Source: CBDBCU01 sp965242615
GTDB taxonomy: Bacteria; Chloroflexota; Dehalococcoidia; Lucifugimonadales; UBA3495
Direction: 5' to 3'
NCBI GenBank assembly: GCA_965242615.1
Contig: CBDESR010000005.1
Coordinates: 1,116,001 to 1,180,000, forward strand
Length of the DNA stretch: 64,000 bases
Under the pieces are notes generated by a model. It did not search any database. It was not told the DNA's origin and saw only the letters and a program-made list of their open reading frames with translations. Position numbers and translations under genes: made by a program. Shown piece after piece: positions 16,383 through 23,651 of the stretch; within the stretch, counting starts at the first letter, position 1, and each line of letters opens with the position of its first letter.

Positions 16383-17915
16383 ATGACCCGCCGCCGCCGC
16401 GCCCTAATCCTCATATTACCTCTCGCCGTCATCGCCCTCCTCGCTCTGTCGGCCCTTACCGTCTGCGCCGCGCCCCCGGCGCCCCCGCCGGCGCCGGCCG
16501 CCACGCTCGTACCTACCGAAACGCCCCGGCCTACTCCCACCGTCGACATCCCCGCCACCGTCGCCGCCCAACTGGCCGCCATCCTCGCCGCCACGCCCCC
16601 GCCGACCGCCACGCCGGAACCGACGGAAACGCCGGAACCCACTGCTGAACCTACTTCTATACCCACGCCCACGCCGCGGCCCACCCCCACCCGCCGCCCC
16701 ACGCCTACGCCGACGCCCACGCCGGCACCGACCCCGGCGCCCACGCCGACGCCTTTGCCCACCGCTATGCCCACCCCTACGCCGGTTCCTACCCCCACGC
16801 CCACGCCGGTACCGCCGCCGCCGACTGCTACGCCGGCCCCTACTCCCACGCCAACCCTCGCGCCCACACCGACGCCCTTACCGCCGCCCGCCCAGCGGCA
16901 TAGTTCCGCCAAGGAATATCTGCTCGAACTCATCAACGCCGCCCGCGCCAATGCCAGCGCCCCCCCGCTAACCCTCGGCGACAACATCGCCGCCCAACTC
17001 CACGCCGAATCCTCCCTCGCCGGCTGCTTCTTCGGCAATTGGGGACTGGACGGCCTAAAATCCTATATGCGCTACACCCTCGCCGGCGGCTACCAGAGCA
17101 ACCACCAAACTAGCTCCGGCATCAACTACTGTATCCCGCCCGGAGACGACCATCCCCCCCTCGGCACCCTCGAATCGGAAATCCGCAGCTCCCTTGACCG
17201 CCTAATGACCGACACCCCCAGCCGCGACAACATCCTGAACCGCTGGCACCGCCAAGCGAACCTCGGCTTGGCTTGGGACGACTATAACCTGCGGGTAGTA
17301 CTGCAATTCGCCGGCGATTATGCCGAATATACCCAACCTCCCTCCCTCAACTACAGCCTCCTCTCCTTCTCCGGCCAAACCCACGGCGAAATCAGCTTCG
17401 ACAACAAAGACGACCTGCTCGTCCAGATTTACTACGACCCGCCGCCGCAACCCCTCACCCCCGGCCAACTCGCCCGCACCTACTGCTCCGACTCCGGCCT
17501 GCTCGTCGCCGCCCTCTTACCGCCCCAGACCGACCGCGAACGCCGGGAATCCCGCCGCGCCCGCGACTTCACCCACCTCCACGAACCTTGCCCCGACCCC
17601 CACGCCATCCCGGCCGATGCGCCGCCGCCTAACTCCCGCGAGGAAGCCCGACAACTCTACGCGGAAGCCCGCGCCGCCAGTCAAAACCGGCCCCCCCAAC
17701 GCATCACCGTCCCCTGGCTCACCGCCGAACACTGGCAAGCCGACTGGGGCGGCTTCTCCGTCCGCGCCGACCTCCGCGACATTCTCGACCAACACGGCCC
17801 CGGCGTCTATACCATCGCCCTCTGGGGCGACGCCGGCTACGCTGACGACATCCTCTTTTCCGAATACTCCATCTTTTACGGCATTGAACCGCCGACTACT
17901 TACGCCCCCCCGTAA
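16383..17915 (+). CDS. secreted CAP/SCP-domain protein with Pro/Thr-rich linker (second paralogue)
   Basis: A 510-residue paralogue of the preceding gene with the same order of parts: N-terminal hydrophobic segment (about residues 7-28, LILILPLAVIALLALSALTV), a longer TPTPTP linker (about residues 40-170), CAP domain with EYLLELINAARANASAPPL and HAESSLAGCFFGNWG, and the same C-terminal region ending in EYSIFYGIEPPTTYAPP. The histidine in the HWG-type motif of the first copy is replaced here (GNWG), so metal binding may differ. The linker is DNA-repeat-like (ACGCCGAC units), and its length is likely to vary between strains. It arose by tandem duplication. Confidence 0.82.
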   Translation: MTRRRRALILILPLAVIALLALSALTVCAAPPAPPPAPAATLVPTETPRPTPTVDIPATVAAQLAAILAATPPPTATPEPTETPEPTAEPTSIPTPTPRPTPTRRPTPTPTPTPAPTPAPTPTPLPTAMPTPTPVPTPTPTPVPPPPTATPAPTPTPTLAPTPTPLPPPAQRHSSAKEYLLELINAARANASAPPLTLGDNIAAQLHAESSLAGCFFGNWGLDGLKSYMRYTLAGGYQSNHQTSSGINYCIPPGDDHPPLGTLESEIRSSLDRLMTDTPSRDNILNRWHRQANLGLAWDDYNLRVVLQFAGDYAEYTQPPSLNYSLLSFSGQTHGEISFDNKDDLLVQIYYDPPPQPLTPGQLARTYCSDSGLLVAALLPPQTDRERRESRRARDFTHLHEPCPDPHAIPADAPPPNSREEARQLYAEARAASQNRPPQRITVPWLTAEHWQADWGGFSVRADLRDILDQHGPGVYTIALWGDAGYADDILFSEYSIFYGIEPPTTYAPP

Positions 17916-17930
17916 CACCCCGCCGGCAAC

Positions 17931-17954
17931 CGTTCTTCCCACGAAAGTGGGAAT
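17931..17954. repeat. dispersed palindromic repeat (family 1) interrupted by an IS end
   Basis: CGTTCTTCCCACGAAAGTGG followed by GAATCTAG, where the IS5-type relic begins. The usual CCAG end of the repeat is replaced by the insertion junction. Confidence 0.65.
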
Positions 17955-18540
17955 CTAGGGCGTGTTCACACTAAAGGGGGCGGTGCAGCAACTCAAAGAT
18001 ACACGCCAGCAGGACAAAGCCCAGATACATCAAGTCCAGCTGGTCGTAGCGGGTGAAAATCCGCCGCGTTGCGCTGCCGATACAACTCCTTAGAGTAGTC
18101 CCCCTTAACCTTGCGCTACCGCCGCGGCGGCGCTACCGGCCAATACCCCAAATCAGCGGCTAACTGCCGAGTAACATTCCCCTCATAGGCCCGAGCCATC
18201 AGCAAGTAGGCCGGCTGCTCCGGCCGTACCCCGATTTCCTGCAACCCGGCAAAAACCCGGGCAGCGCCCCCTGCTGGTTCCACCGCTGCCACCGCATATA
18301 GATGGTGTGCCAAGGTCCGTAGCGTTCCGGCAGACCCCGCCATTTACAGCCTTGCTCGGCCAGATACAGGAAAGCGTTGAGCGCCGGCAAGTTGGACCGC
18401 TTGACATTCCCTCGTTGCACTGGGAACAGATGGGCAACCTGCTGATATTGCTCCTCGGTGATTTCCATACCGCAACTCCCGCCCAAGCCCGGAATTTCCC
18501 TCTATCCTGCCACCATCGCTTTAGCGTGAACACGCCCTAG
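17955..18540 (-). mobile_element. degenerate IS5-family insertion sequence
   Basis: The element is bounded by inverted ends: CTAGGGCGTGTTCACACTAA on the left and TTAGCGTGAACACGCCCTAG on the right. Its internal minus strand encodes the N-terminus of a DUF4096/IS5-type transposase (MEITEEQYQQVAHLFP, then GCKWRGLPERYGPWHTIYMR) starting near 18468. A second frame near 18120-18240 gives YEGNVTRQLAADLGYWPVAP, and a third near 17985-18060 gives RRIFTRYDQLDLMYLGFVLL. The pieces are out of frame, and the part carrying the central catalytic region is missing. At 586 bp it is shorter than an intact element (about 850 bp), so it cannot encode active transposase. The same end sequences define the MITE-like element near 10.3 kb. 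Confidence 0.85.
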
Positions 18541-18615
18541 ATTCCTCGGCTGTCGCCTCGGAATGGCATAGCTATAGGGTCGGTTATTCGGGGCGTCAAT
18601 AGTCAGCAGGGCGGC
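18541..18615. repeat. dispersed repeat (family 2) half-copy
   Basis: ATTCCTCGGCTGTCGCCTCG and GAATGGCATAGCTATAGGGT, followed by CGGTTATTCGGGGCGTCAAT. The same series occurs near 26857-26910, which defines this second repeat family. It abuts the right end of the IS relic. Confidence 0.6.
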
Positions 18616-18617
18616 GG

Positions 18618-19703
18618 CTAGTCAAAGATGAGGACGCTGCGGGCGACGTTGCCGTTTTTCATATCGGCAAAGGCGGCGTTGATTTGGGAGAGGGGTAGGC
18701 GCTGGCTGACCAGTTCGTCGAATTTGAGGCGGCCCTGGCGGTAGAATTCGAGGTAGCGGGGCATATCGGTGCGGAAGCGGTTGGAGCCCATGCTGCTGCC
18801 CTGGAGGCGGCGTTCGCGGCGGAGGAAGCTGCCGGCGTCAATTTCAATCTTGACGCCTTCGGGAATCATTCCGATGATGGTGGCGGTGCCGCCGGGTCGG
18901 AGCATTTCGTAGCATTGTTCGGCGGTTTCCTTGAGGCCGATGGCCTCGAAGGAGTAGTCAACGCCGCCATCGGTGAGGTCGCGGATTTTGGCGACGACTT
19001 CGCCGCCGGAGGCGTCGATGACATCGGTAGCGCCGAAGTCGCGGGCGAGGGAAAGTTTGGTTTCGACGGTGTCGATGGCGATGATGCGGAGGGCGCCGGC
19101 GAGGGCGGCGCCTTGAATGCAGTTCAAGCCGACGCCGCCGCAGCCGACGACGGCGACGGTGCTGCCGGGTTCTACTTGGGCGGTGTTGAGAGCCGCGCCG
19201 AGGCCGGTGGTGGCACCGCAACCGATGAGGGCGAGGCGGTCAAAGGGGATGTCGTCGCGGACTTTGACGGTGGCGTGTTCGTGGACGAGCATTTGTTCGG
19301 CGTAGGCGCCGAGTTGGGCAAATTGGGTGAGGGCGGTACCGTTCTGGCGGAGACGGGGCGGCTGTTCGGGGCCGCGGACGACGGCGGTGCGGGTGCAGAG
19401 GACGGGTTGGCCGCGGAGGCAGTATTCGCAGTGGCCGCAAAAGACGGAGAGGCAGGTGATGACCGGGTCGCCGGGTTGGAGGTAGGTGACTTGGTCGCCG
19501 ACGGCGGTTACTTCGCCGGCGGCTTCGTGGCCGAGGACGGCGGGCATGGGGATGGAGTATTTGCCTTCGACGAAGTGGAGGTCGCTGTGGCAGACGCCGC
19601 TGGCGCGGGTGCGGATGAGGACTTCGCGGGGGCCGGGGGCGTCGACTTGGACTTCCTCGATTTCCAGGGGAGTGTTGACAACGCGGAGGACGGCGGCTTG
19701 CAT
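18618..19703 (-). CDS. zinc-dependent alcohol dehydrogenase (MDR family)
   Basis: Medium-chain NAD(P)-dependent dehydrogenase of 361 residues. Catalytic zinc ligands are the cysteine of SGVCHSDLHFVEG and the histidine-glutamate of LGHEAAGEV. The structural zinc site CGHCEYCLRGQPVLC is intact, and the Rossmann motif VGCGGVGLNCIQGA lies near residue 185. The overall pattern is closest to the class III-like/benzyl-alcohol-type branch. AAAGGAGGTGA precedes the ATG at a good spacing, predicting strong translation. The substrate alcohol or aldehyde cannot be read from the sequence. It is transcribed away from the downstream HEPN-like pair. Confidence 0.9.
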   Translation of the reverse strand: MQAAVLRVVNTPLEIEEVQVDAPGPREVLIRTRASGVCHSDLHFVEGKYSIPMPAVLGHEAAGEVTAVGDQVTYLQPGDPVITCLSVFCGHCEYCLRGQPVLCTRTAVVRGPEQPPRLRQNGTALTQFAQLGAYAEQMLVHEHATVKVRDDIPFDRLALIGCGATTGLGAALNTAQVEPGSTVAVVGCGGVGLNCIQGAALAGALRIIAIDTVETKLSLARDFGATDVIDASGGEVVAKIRDLTDGGVDYSFEAIGLKETAEQCYEMLRPGGTATIIGMIPEGVKIEIDAGSFLRRERRLQGSSMGSNRFRTDMPRYLEFYRQGRLKFDELVSQRLPLSQINAAFADMKNGNVARSVLIFD

Positions 19704-19897
19704 TTGGGGTCACCTCCTTTTTTTGTTGGGGGTATTGTAGCAGGAAATTTTACCCGGTGGGGGATTGGGCAAGGGCGGATACGGGGGGAGAGGCGGTGGC
19801 GGCGTTGCGGGCCGGCGGGGGGCAAGGGGGAGGCTAAAGTGGTTAGGGCTGGGCGGCGCCGGATAACCGGAAGGGCGGGATTAAGGTAGTCCGCCCC

Positions 19898-20287
19898 CTA
19901 TCCCGGCCCGGCGTAAAGGGCGAGCAAGTCGTCGATAAAAGCCTGGGCCCAAGCCCAAGCGTCCATGAAGTCGGGGCGGGTGAGATGCTCCCGGTCGGCG
20001 TAGATGTGGAGTTGTTCGGCGTAGTTCCAGCGTGGCACCAAGTCCGGCGGCGCGTCATCTTGCTCGGCCAGTCGGTAAAGAAAACGTTCTTTGCCGCCGG
20101 TGGAACCGGGGTTGCGTCCCTGCTGGTTGGCAACGGCGTTGATGCACTGTTTGGCCGCTTCGTAGAGCAGGGCGGCGGCGCAATCGAGGTCATCGGCCGT
20201 CAGCAGCAACTGGGCTTGGCGGCGGTAGTTGCGGGCCCGGGCGGTGTGCCGGGCCGCCCTTTGGAGATGGCGGCTACTGCTGGTCAC
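19898..20287 (-). CDS. HEPN/PaREP1-like helical protein (second of a tandem pair)
   Basis: Starts at a GTG at 20287 that overlaps the stop of the upstream paralogue by 14 bases, so translation is probably coupled; a longer frame from 20356 has unconserved sequence. The product of about 129 residues is helical, with the pattern DCAAALLYEAAKQCINAVAN then ERFLYRLAEQ, and ends in AWAQAFIDDLLALYAG. The AALL.EA.K..I.A.A...G motif also appears in the neighbouring gene, so the two arose by duplication. This pattern suggests a HEPN-type or PaREP1-like four-helix domain, as seen in proteins associated with minimal nucleotidyltransferases, but no nucleotidyltransferase is adjacent. Confidence 0.55.
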   Translation of the reverse strand: MTSSSRHLQRAARHTARARNYRRQAQLLLTADDLDCAAALLYEAAKQCINAVANQQGRNPGSTGGKERFLYRLAEQDDAPPDLVPRWNYAEQLHIYADREHLTRPDFMDAWAWAQAFIDDLLALYAGPG

Positions 20288-20621
20288 AGTGCTGTTCCAC
20301 GATGAATTGGCGGGCCAAGTAGTAGGCGCTTTCGAGGCGAAAGCCCTCCAGCACATCCAGCTCGGCGTGGTCGCGCATCAGCTTGCCGCCGCCCAAGCGG
20401 ACCCGGTAGTAACCCTCACAAACGGCACCGTCTTTTTCCAGGGCCTTGGCGAGGTCAATAAGATATTCGTCGTACTCGAGGCCGCGTTCTTGGGCCAGGG
20501 CGATGAAGGTGGATTTGGTGGCTTTCCAGAGCAGGGCGGCGGCTTGCTGGTGGTGTCCGGTAGCCCATTCTTTATCGGCGGCGGCGAGGTATTCGAGGGG
20601 AGTCGGTTCGGGGGTGGGCAT
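20274..20621 (-). CDS. HEPN/PaREP1-like helical protein (first of a tandem pair)
   Basis: A 115-residue helical protein beginning MPTPEPTPLEYLAAADKEWA, followed by AAALLWKATKSTFIALAQER and a C-terminal SAYYLARQFIVEQH. It shares the AALLW.A.K.T..ALA..RG core with the overlapping downstream gene. The fold is probably a HEPN-like helical bundle, but the R-x4-H catalytic motif of HEPN ribonucleases is not evident. It is most likely cotranscribed with its paralogue. The function is unknown. Confidence 0.55.
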   Translation of the reverse strand: MPTPEPTPLEYLAAADKEWATGHHQQAAALLWKATKSTFIALAQERGLEYDEYLIDLAKALEKDGAVCEGYYRVRLGGGKLMRDHAELDVLEGFRLESAYYLARQFIVEQHCDQQ

Positions 20622-20810
20622 AGCGGCGGCTCCTGATTGTTGTGGGTTGCCGGTCGATTAGGGCGGGAAGGGGCGTTGCGCCGGGGTTTTGTGGTGGGGA
20701 GTATAGGTTGGGGAGGGGGATGGTGTCAATCAGCAAAAAGCCCGACGCCCACCAGCGTAATCCTGAAAGGGGATAACGACTGCCGGGGGATAGGGGGAAG
20801 GGGCGGGGAT

Positions 20811-20864
20811 GTTACAGAAAGTTAACATTGCCGCTATTCTCTTGTAACAATCCCCCCGCATAAT
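20811..20864 (+). promoter_or_regulatory. 11-bp-phased operator and promoter, copy 1
   Basis: Pentamers GTTAC (20811), TTAAC (20822) and GTAAC (20844) are spaced 11 and 22 bases apart, followed 10 bases later by a -10-like CATAAT (20859-20864) with no good -35. Direct repeats at an 11-base period are typical of OmpR/PhoB-class regulators, including actinobacterial GlnR (GTnAC-N6-GnAAC). The same geometry is repeated at 21135-21188. A nitrogen-responsive activator site is the inferred role, given the amt gene and glutamine synthetases downstream. Confidence 0.6.
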
Positions 20865-20911
20865 GCCCGTTAGTGGCTAATCGACCTGAGTTCAGCGGGA
20901 GGGTTTGAGTT

Positions 20912-20995
20912 ATGGAGATTTTGATTGCCGGGGGCGTTTTTGCGGGGTTGTTCGGGCTTTGGGTGGTTTTGCCGCGGTTGCTGCTTAAGAAGTAG
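20912..20995 (+). CDS. 27-residue single-span membrane peptide (copy 1)
   Basis: A small frame starting at an ATG with GGGAGGG about 10 bases upstream. It encodes a peptide beginning MEILIAGGVFAGLFGLWVV and ending RLLLKK. One hydrophobic span of about 18 residues is followed by a basic tail, which predicts an N-out/C-in single-pass membrane peptide. A close homologue of the same length follows at 21226, and each is preceded by the same operator architecture, which is strong evidence that this short frame is translated. It lies upstream of the ammonium transporter. A modulatory role at the membrane in nitrogen uptake is inference; I do not recognise the family. Confidence 0.6.
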   Translation: MEILIAGGVFAGLFGLWVVLPRLLLKK

Positions 20996-21134
20996 GCGTT
21001 GGCGGGAGTTGCGGGGCCGGGGGGATGCTGTGGGGGATGAGGTGGCCGCAGTTGGGGCCGCCGCCGGTTGCGCGGGGATGGCGGGATGGGCTGATTCCGG
21101 GGGTTAGAGTGCGGTCTTTAGCGGCAGCCGGGAT

Positions 21135-21188
21135 GTAACAAAGAATTAACACCTTGTTAAATTGTTGGTAACACTTGGGCGGGATACT
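21135..21188 (+). promoter_or_regulatory. 11-bp-phased operator and promoter, copy 2
   Basis: GTAAC (21135), TTAAC (21146), TTAAA (21157) and GTAAC (21168) stand at exact 11-base steps, with a -10-like GATACT (21183-21188) ten bases after the last. Spacing is identical to the upstream copy although the intervening sequence differs, which argues for selection on the pattern. It precedes the second 27-residue peptide and probably amt. Confidence 0.65.
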
Positions 21189-21225
21189 GGCTGTCAGTAT
21201 CCAGTTTGAGGAGCGAAAGGAAGTT

Positions 21226-21309
21226 ATGGAAATCATCGCCGCCGGCGCCGTTTTTGCGACTTTGTTCAGCCTTTGGGTGGTGCTGCCCCGGGTGTTTATC
21301 AAGAAGTAG
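21226..21309 (+). CDS. 27-residue single-span membrane peptide (copy 2)
   Basis: Encodes a peptide beginning MEIIAAGAVFATLFSLWVV and ending RVFIKK. It is the same length as the copy at 20912-20995 and matches it at about two-thirds of positions, including the shared ME-I-AG-VFA-LF-LWVVLPR frame and a terminal KK. AAAGGAAG stands just before the ATG. One membrane span with a basic C-terminal tail is predicted. The gene sits 232 bases upstream of amt in the same direction, and no terminator is seen between them, so one transcript may carry both. The family is not recognised. Confidence 0.65.
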   Translation: MEIIAAGAVFATLFSLWVVLPRVFIKK

Positions 21310-21541
21310 GCGCAGCCCGGCAAGCTGCCGTTCCCGGGTCTAATGCCCTTCCTTGGCTGGTCGGTCGGAGGGCGTTGCTTTGCGGCAAGGAGTCCATACT
21401 CGGAAAGTTTTTCGGGGTATGGACTGTTGCTTTGTCTGCGGCCGGGGGTAAAAGCGGGTTTCCTATCCCTAAACCTTTTCTTGATTTTCCGTTTCCTTTG
21501 CGCAGTCCCGCGCAACCGCATTAAGGGGGAAAGAGCAAGCG

Positions 21542-22771
21542 ATGAATAGCGGAGATACGGCGTGGATTTTGGCATCGTCGGCGTTGGTGCTGCTGATGAC
21601 GCCGGGGTTGGCGTTTTTTTACGGCGGGCTGGTGCGGCGCAAGAATGTCAACGCTACGATTATGCATTCCCTGACCTGTATGGGGATTGCCGGGGTGGTG
21701 TGGGTGCTGTGGGGCTATACGCTGGCGTTCAGCGACCGGGGGATGGTGAGTTTGGGCGGGGTGGGAACGCTGTTTGGCGATTTCCAGTGGTTCGGGCTGA
21801 AGGGGGTGAGCGCCACGGAGCCGGGTCCGTATGCGGATAACATTCCGCATCAGGCGTTTATGGTGTTTCAGGGGATGTTCGCCATAATTACGCCGGCGTT
21901 GATTACCGGGGCCTTTGCGGAGCGGATTAAGTTCAGCGCGTTCATCCTGTTCACGGTGCTGTGGCTGACGCTGGTTTATGCGCCGATAACGCATTGGGTT
22001 TGGGGCGGGGGCTGGCTGGGCAACTTGGGGCCGCTGGATTTTGCCGGCGGGACGGTGGTTCATATCAATTCGGGGATTGCGGCGTTGGCGGCGGCATTGA
22101 TTATCGGGCGGCGGCTGGGGTTTCCGGAGCAGCCGATGCCGGCGCATAATGTGCCGATGGTGGTTTTGGGGGCCGGGCTGCTGTGGTTTGGGTGGTTCGG
22201 GTTTAATGCCGGGTCGGCTTTGGCGGCGGACGGGACGGCGGTTAATGCCTTTGTGGTGACGAACACGGCGGCGGCGGCGGGGATTTTGGGCTGGATTATG
22301 ATGTCGTGGTTTTTTGTTAAGAAGCCGAGCATTATCGGGGCGGCGTCCGGAGCGGTGGCGGGATTGGTGGCGATTACGCCGGCGGCGGGTTTTGTGGGGG
22401 CGGTGCCGGCGATTATTATTGGCGGCGTGGCCGGGGTTATCTGCTACTGGGCGGTGGAGACGGTGCTGAAGCTGAAGGTGGATGATGCTTTGGCGGTGTG
22501 GGGGGTGCATGGGATGGGCGGCACTTGGGGGGCGTTGGCGACGGGGATTTTTGTGGGCGTCGGGTTCGGGGAGTTGGCGGAGGGCGTTACCCGGATGCAG
22601 CAGATTGGGGTGCAAGCCCTGAGCATTATCGCGACGGCGGCCTGGTCGTTCATTCTGTCGGCGCTGATTTTGCTGGCGCTGAAATATACCATTGGGCTGC
22701 GGGTGCCGCATCAGGAGGAGGAAATCGGGACGGATATTACGCAGCATGGGGAGCAGGCGTATACGCCGTGA
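21542..22771 (+). CDS. amt: ammonium transporter
   Basis: Amt/Mep/Rh channel protein of 409 residues with about eleven membrane spans. It carries the family signatures TPGLAFFYGGLVRRKNVN near the N-terminus, FAERIKFSAFILF, the DFAGGTVVHINSGIAALAAA region with the conserved pore-lining histidine, and the late AVWGVHGMGGTWGALATGIF with the second conserved histidine. It imports ammonium for assimilation by glutamine synthetase, two of which are encoded 5 and 8 kb downstream. No PII (glnB/glnK) gene is adjacent, which is unusual because amt and glnK are linked in most bacteria. AAGGGGGAAAGAG precedes the start. Confidence 0.95.
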   Translation: MNSGDTAWILASSALVLLMTPGLAFFYGGLVRRKNVNATIMHSLTCMGIAGVVWVLWGYTLAFSDRGMVSLGGVGTLFGDFQWFGLKGVSATEPGPYADNIPHQAFMVFQGMFAIITPALITGAFAERIKFSAFILFTVLWLTLVYAPITHWVWGGGWLGNLGPLDFAGGTVVHINSGIAALAAALIIGRRLGFPEQPMPAHNVPMVVLGAGLLWFGWFGFNAGSALAADGTAVNAFVVTNTAAAAGILGWIMMSWFFVKKPSIIGAASGAVAGLVAITPAAGFVGAVPAIIIGGVAGVICYWAVETVLKLKVDDALAVWGVHGMGGTWGALATGIFVGVGFGELAEGVTRMQQIGVQALSIIATAAWSFILSALILLALKYTIGLRVPHQEEEIGTDITQHGEQAYTP

Positions 22772-22801
22772 CTTTTGGGGCTGGGGGCGGTCGCGGGGAA
22801 G

Positions 22802-22830
22802 TTGACATATTCCGCCCAAGCCATTACAAT
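22802..22830 (+). promoter_or_regulatory. consensus sigma-70 promoter
   Basis: TTGACA (22802-22807), a 17-base spacer and TACAAT (22825-22830). Transcription would start near 22837, about 90 bases before the small gene at 22930 that heads the methyltransferase operon. Confidence 0.8.
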
Positions 22831-22929
22831 CCCAATGTCTGGAGCAAGCAAACAAGAACGAAGGCCGTAAGGCATTGCCCGGCGGGTGCTTGTACCACCT
22901 GTCGGGCAAATTTTTTTAGGGAGGTACCA

Positions 22930-23133
22930 ATGGCAACTACCGAGGAAACTATCGCTTTGTGCATGGATGCTCTCCGCCCTAACGGAGACCCTGACGCCCG
23001 CAAAGCCCTGATGAACCAGATGATTACGGACGGCAAAAACCCGGTCATCATCGCCGCCGTAATGAACTTTGTCTATGGCATCTGCGACAGGAACCCCAGC
23101 GGCTATATGCCTAACCGAATCCCCGGGGACTAG
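22930..23133 (+). CDS. hypothetical 67-residue protein heading the methyltransferase operon
   Basis: Starts at an ATG preceded by GGGAGGT and encodes MATTEETIALCMDALRPNGD and onward to a C-terminal YMPNRIPGD. It is predicted helical, soluble and slightly acidic. I do not recognise a family. The position, directly behind a consensus promoter and 42 bases before a HEPN-motif gene that is followed by two methyltransferase-HNH genes, suggests a control or accessory role in that operon. That role is inference only. Confidence 0.6.
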   Translation: MATTEETIALCMDALRPNGDPDARKALMNQMITDGKNPVIIAAVMNFVYGICDRNPSGYMPNRIPGD

Positions 23134-23175
23134 GGCTACCACCAGTCTCCACAACCTCAAAGGAGGAGTCATCGA

Positions 23176-23646
23176 ATGAACACCACTATTCCCAACTTCA
23201 TAACGCCCGAAAGGTGGGAAGCCGCCGGCCTCATCGGGCTAATCGTCCTCCAGCACCCCCAAGACCCTAAAAAGGACAAAGAACTGCCAGCAGACACTCC
23301 GTCCGAAGTTGTTGGACTTCGGACGGCCTTTGTCGCATCCTATGAACAACATAGGGAAATCAGGAACGGCTTACTCCACTCCATCGGAACCTACCTTGAC
23401 CCCAATGGTACCATACACTACATCGCCCAAAGGGGCGCCAAGCGAAAGACAATATCATTAGAGGAGTTAAAAACCCTCTACGCGGTACTCGAAGTGCGAT
23501 ACCGTTCTGACTTGGGAGAACATTGGGAAAACCAGCCGGACGGTAGCATCTCGGTTCCCTTTATGGTCCGATTCCTTCCATTTGACCCTGAAATCGTAGG
23601 GTTGGACGAGGAGCCGGCCTACACCCCCCTGCCTAAACAGGAGTAA
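23176..23646 (+). CDS. hypothetical protein with HEPN-like RNxxxH motif
   Basis: A 156-residue protein with a near-consensus AAAGGAGG upstream. It contains REIRNGLLHSIGTYLDPNG near residue 62, where R-N-x3-H matches the active-site pattern (R-x4-6-H, usually with N) of HEPN ribonucleases. The rest is mixed helical with a final strand-rich part ending PAYTPLPKQE. HEPN enzymes cut RNA in toxin-antitoxin, abortive infection and restriction-linked systems. The stop lies 5 bases before the first methyltransferase-HNH gene, so the two are cotranscribed. The HEPN call rests on one motif in one protein and is tentative. Confidence 0.5.
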   Translation: MNTTIPNFITPERWEAAGLIGLIVLQHPQDPKKDKELPADTPSEVVGLRTAFVASYEQHREIRNGLLHSIGTYLDPNGTIHYIAQRGAKRKTISLEELKTLYAVLEVRYRSDLGEHWENQPDGSISVPFMVRFLPFDPEIVGLDEEPAYTPLPKQE

Positions 23647-23651
23647 CCCCT

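Noticed and set aside
14969..17038. Long Gly/Val-rich minus-strand frames opposite the CAP-protein linkers
   Set aside because: They are the antisense of the TPTP repeats (giving GVGVGV) and have no independent support.
18915..19889. 324-codon plus-strand frame opposite the alcohol dehydrogenase
   Set aside because: The minus strand carries a complete zinc dehydrogenase with all motifs; this acidic, low-complexity frame is its shadow.
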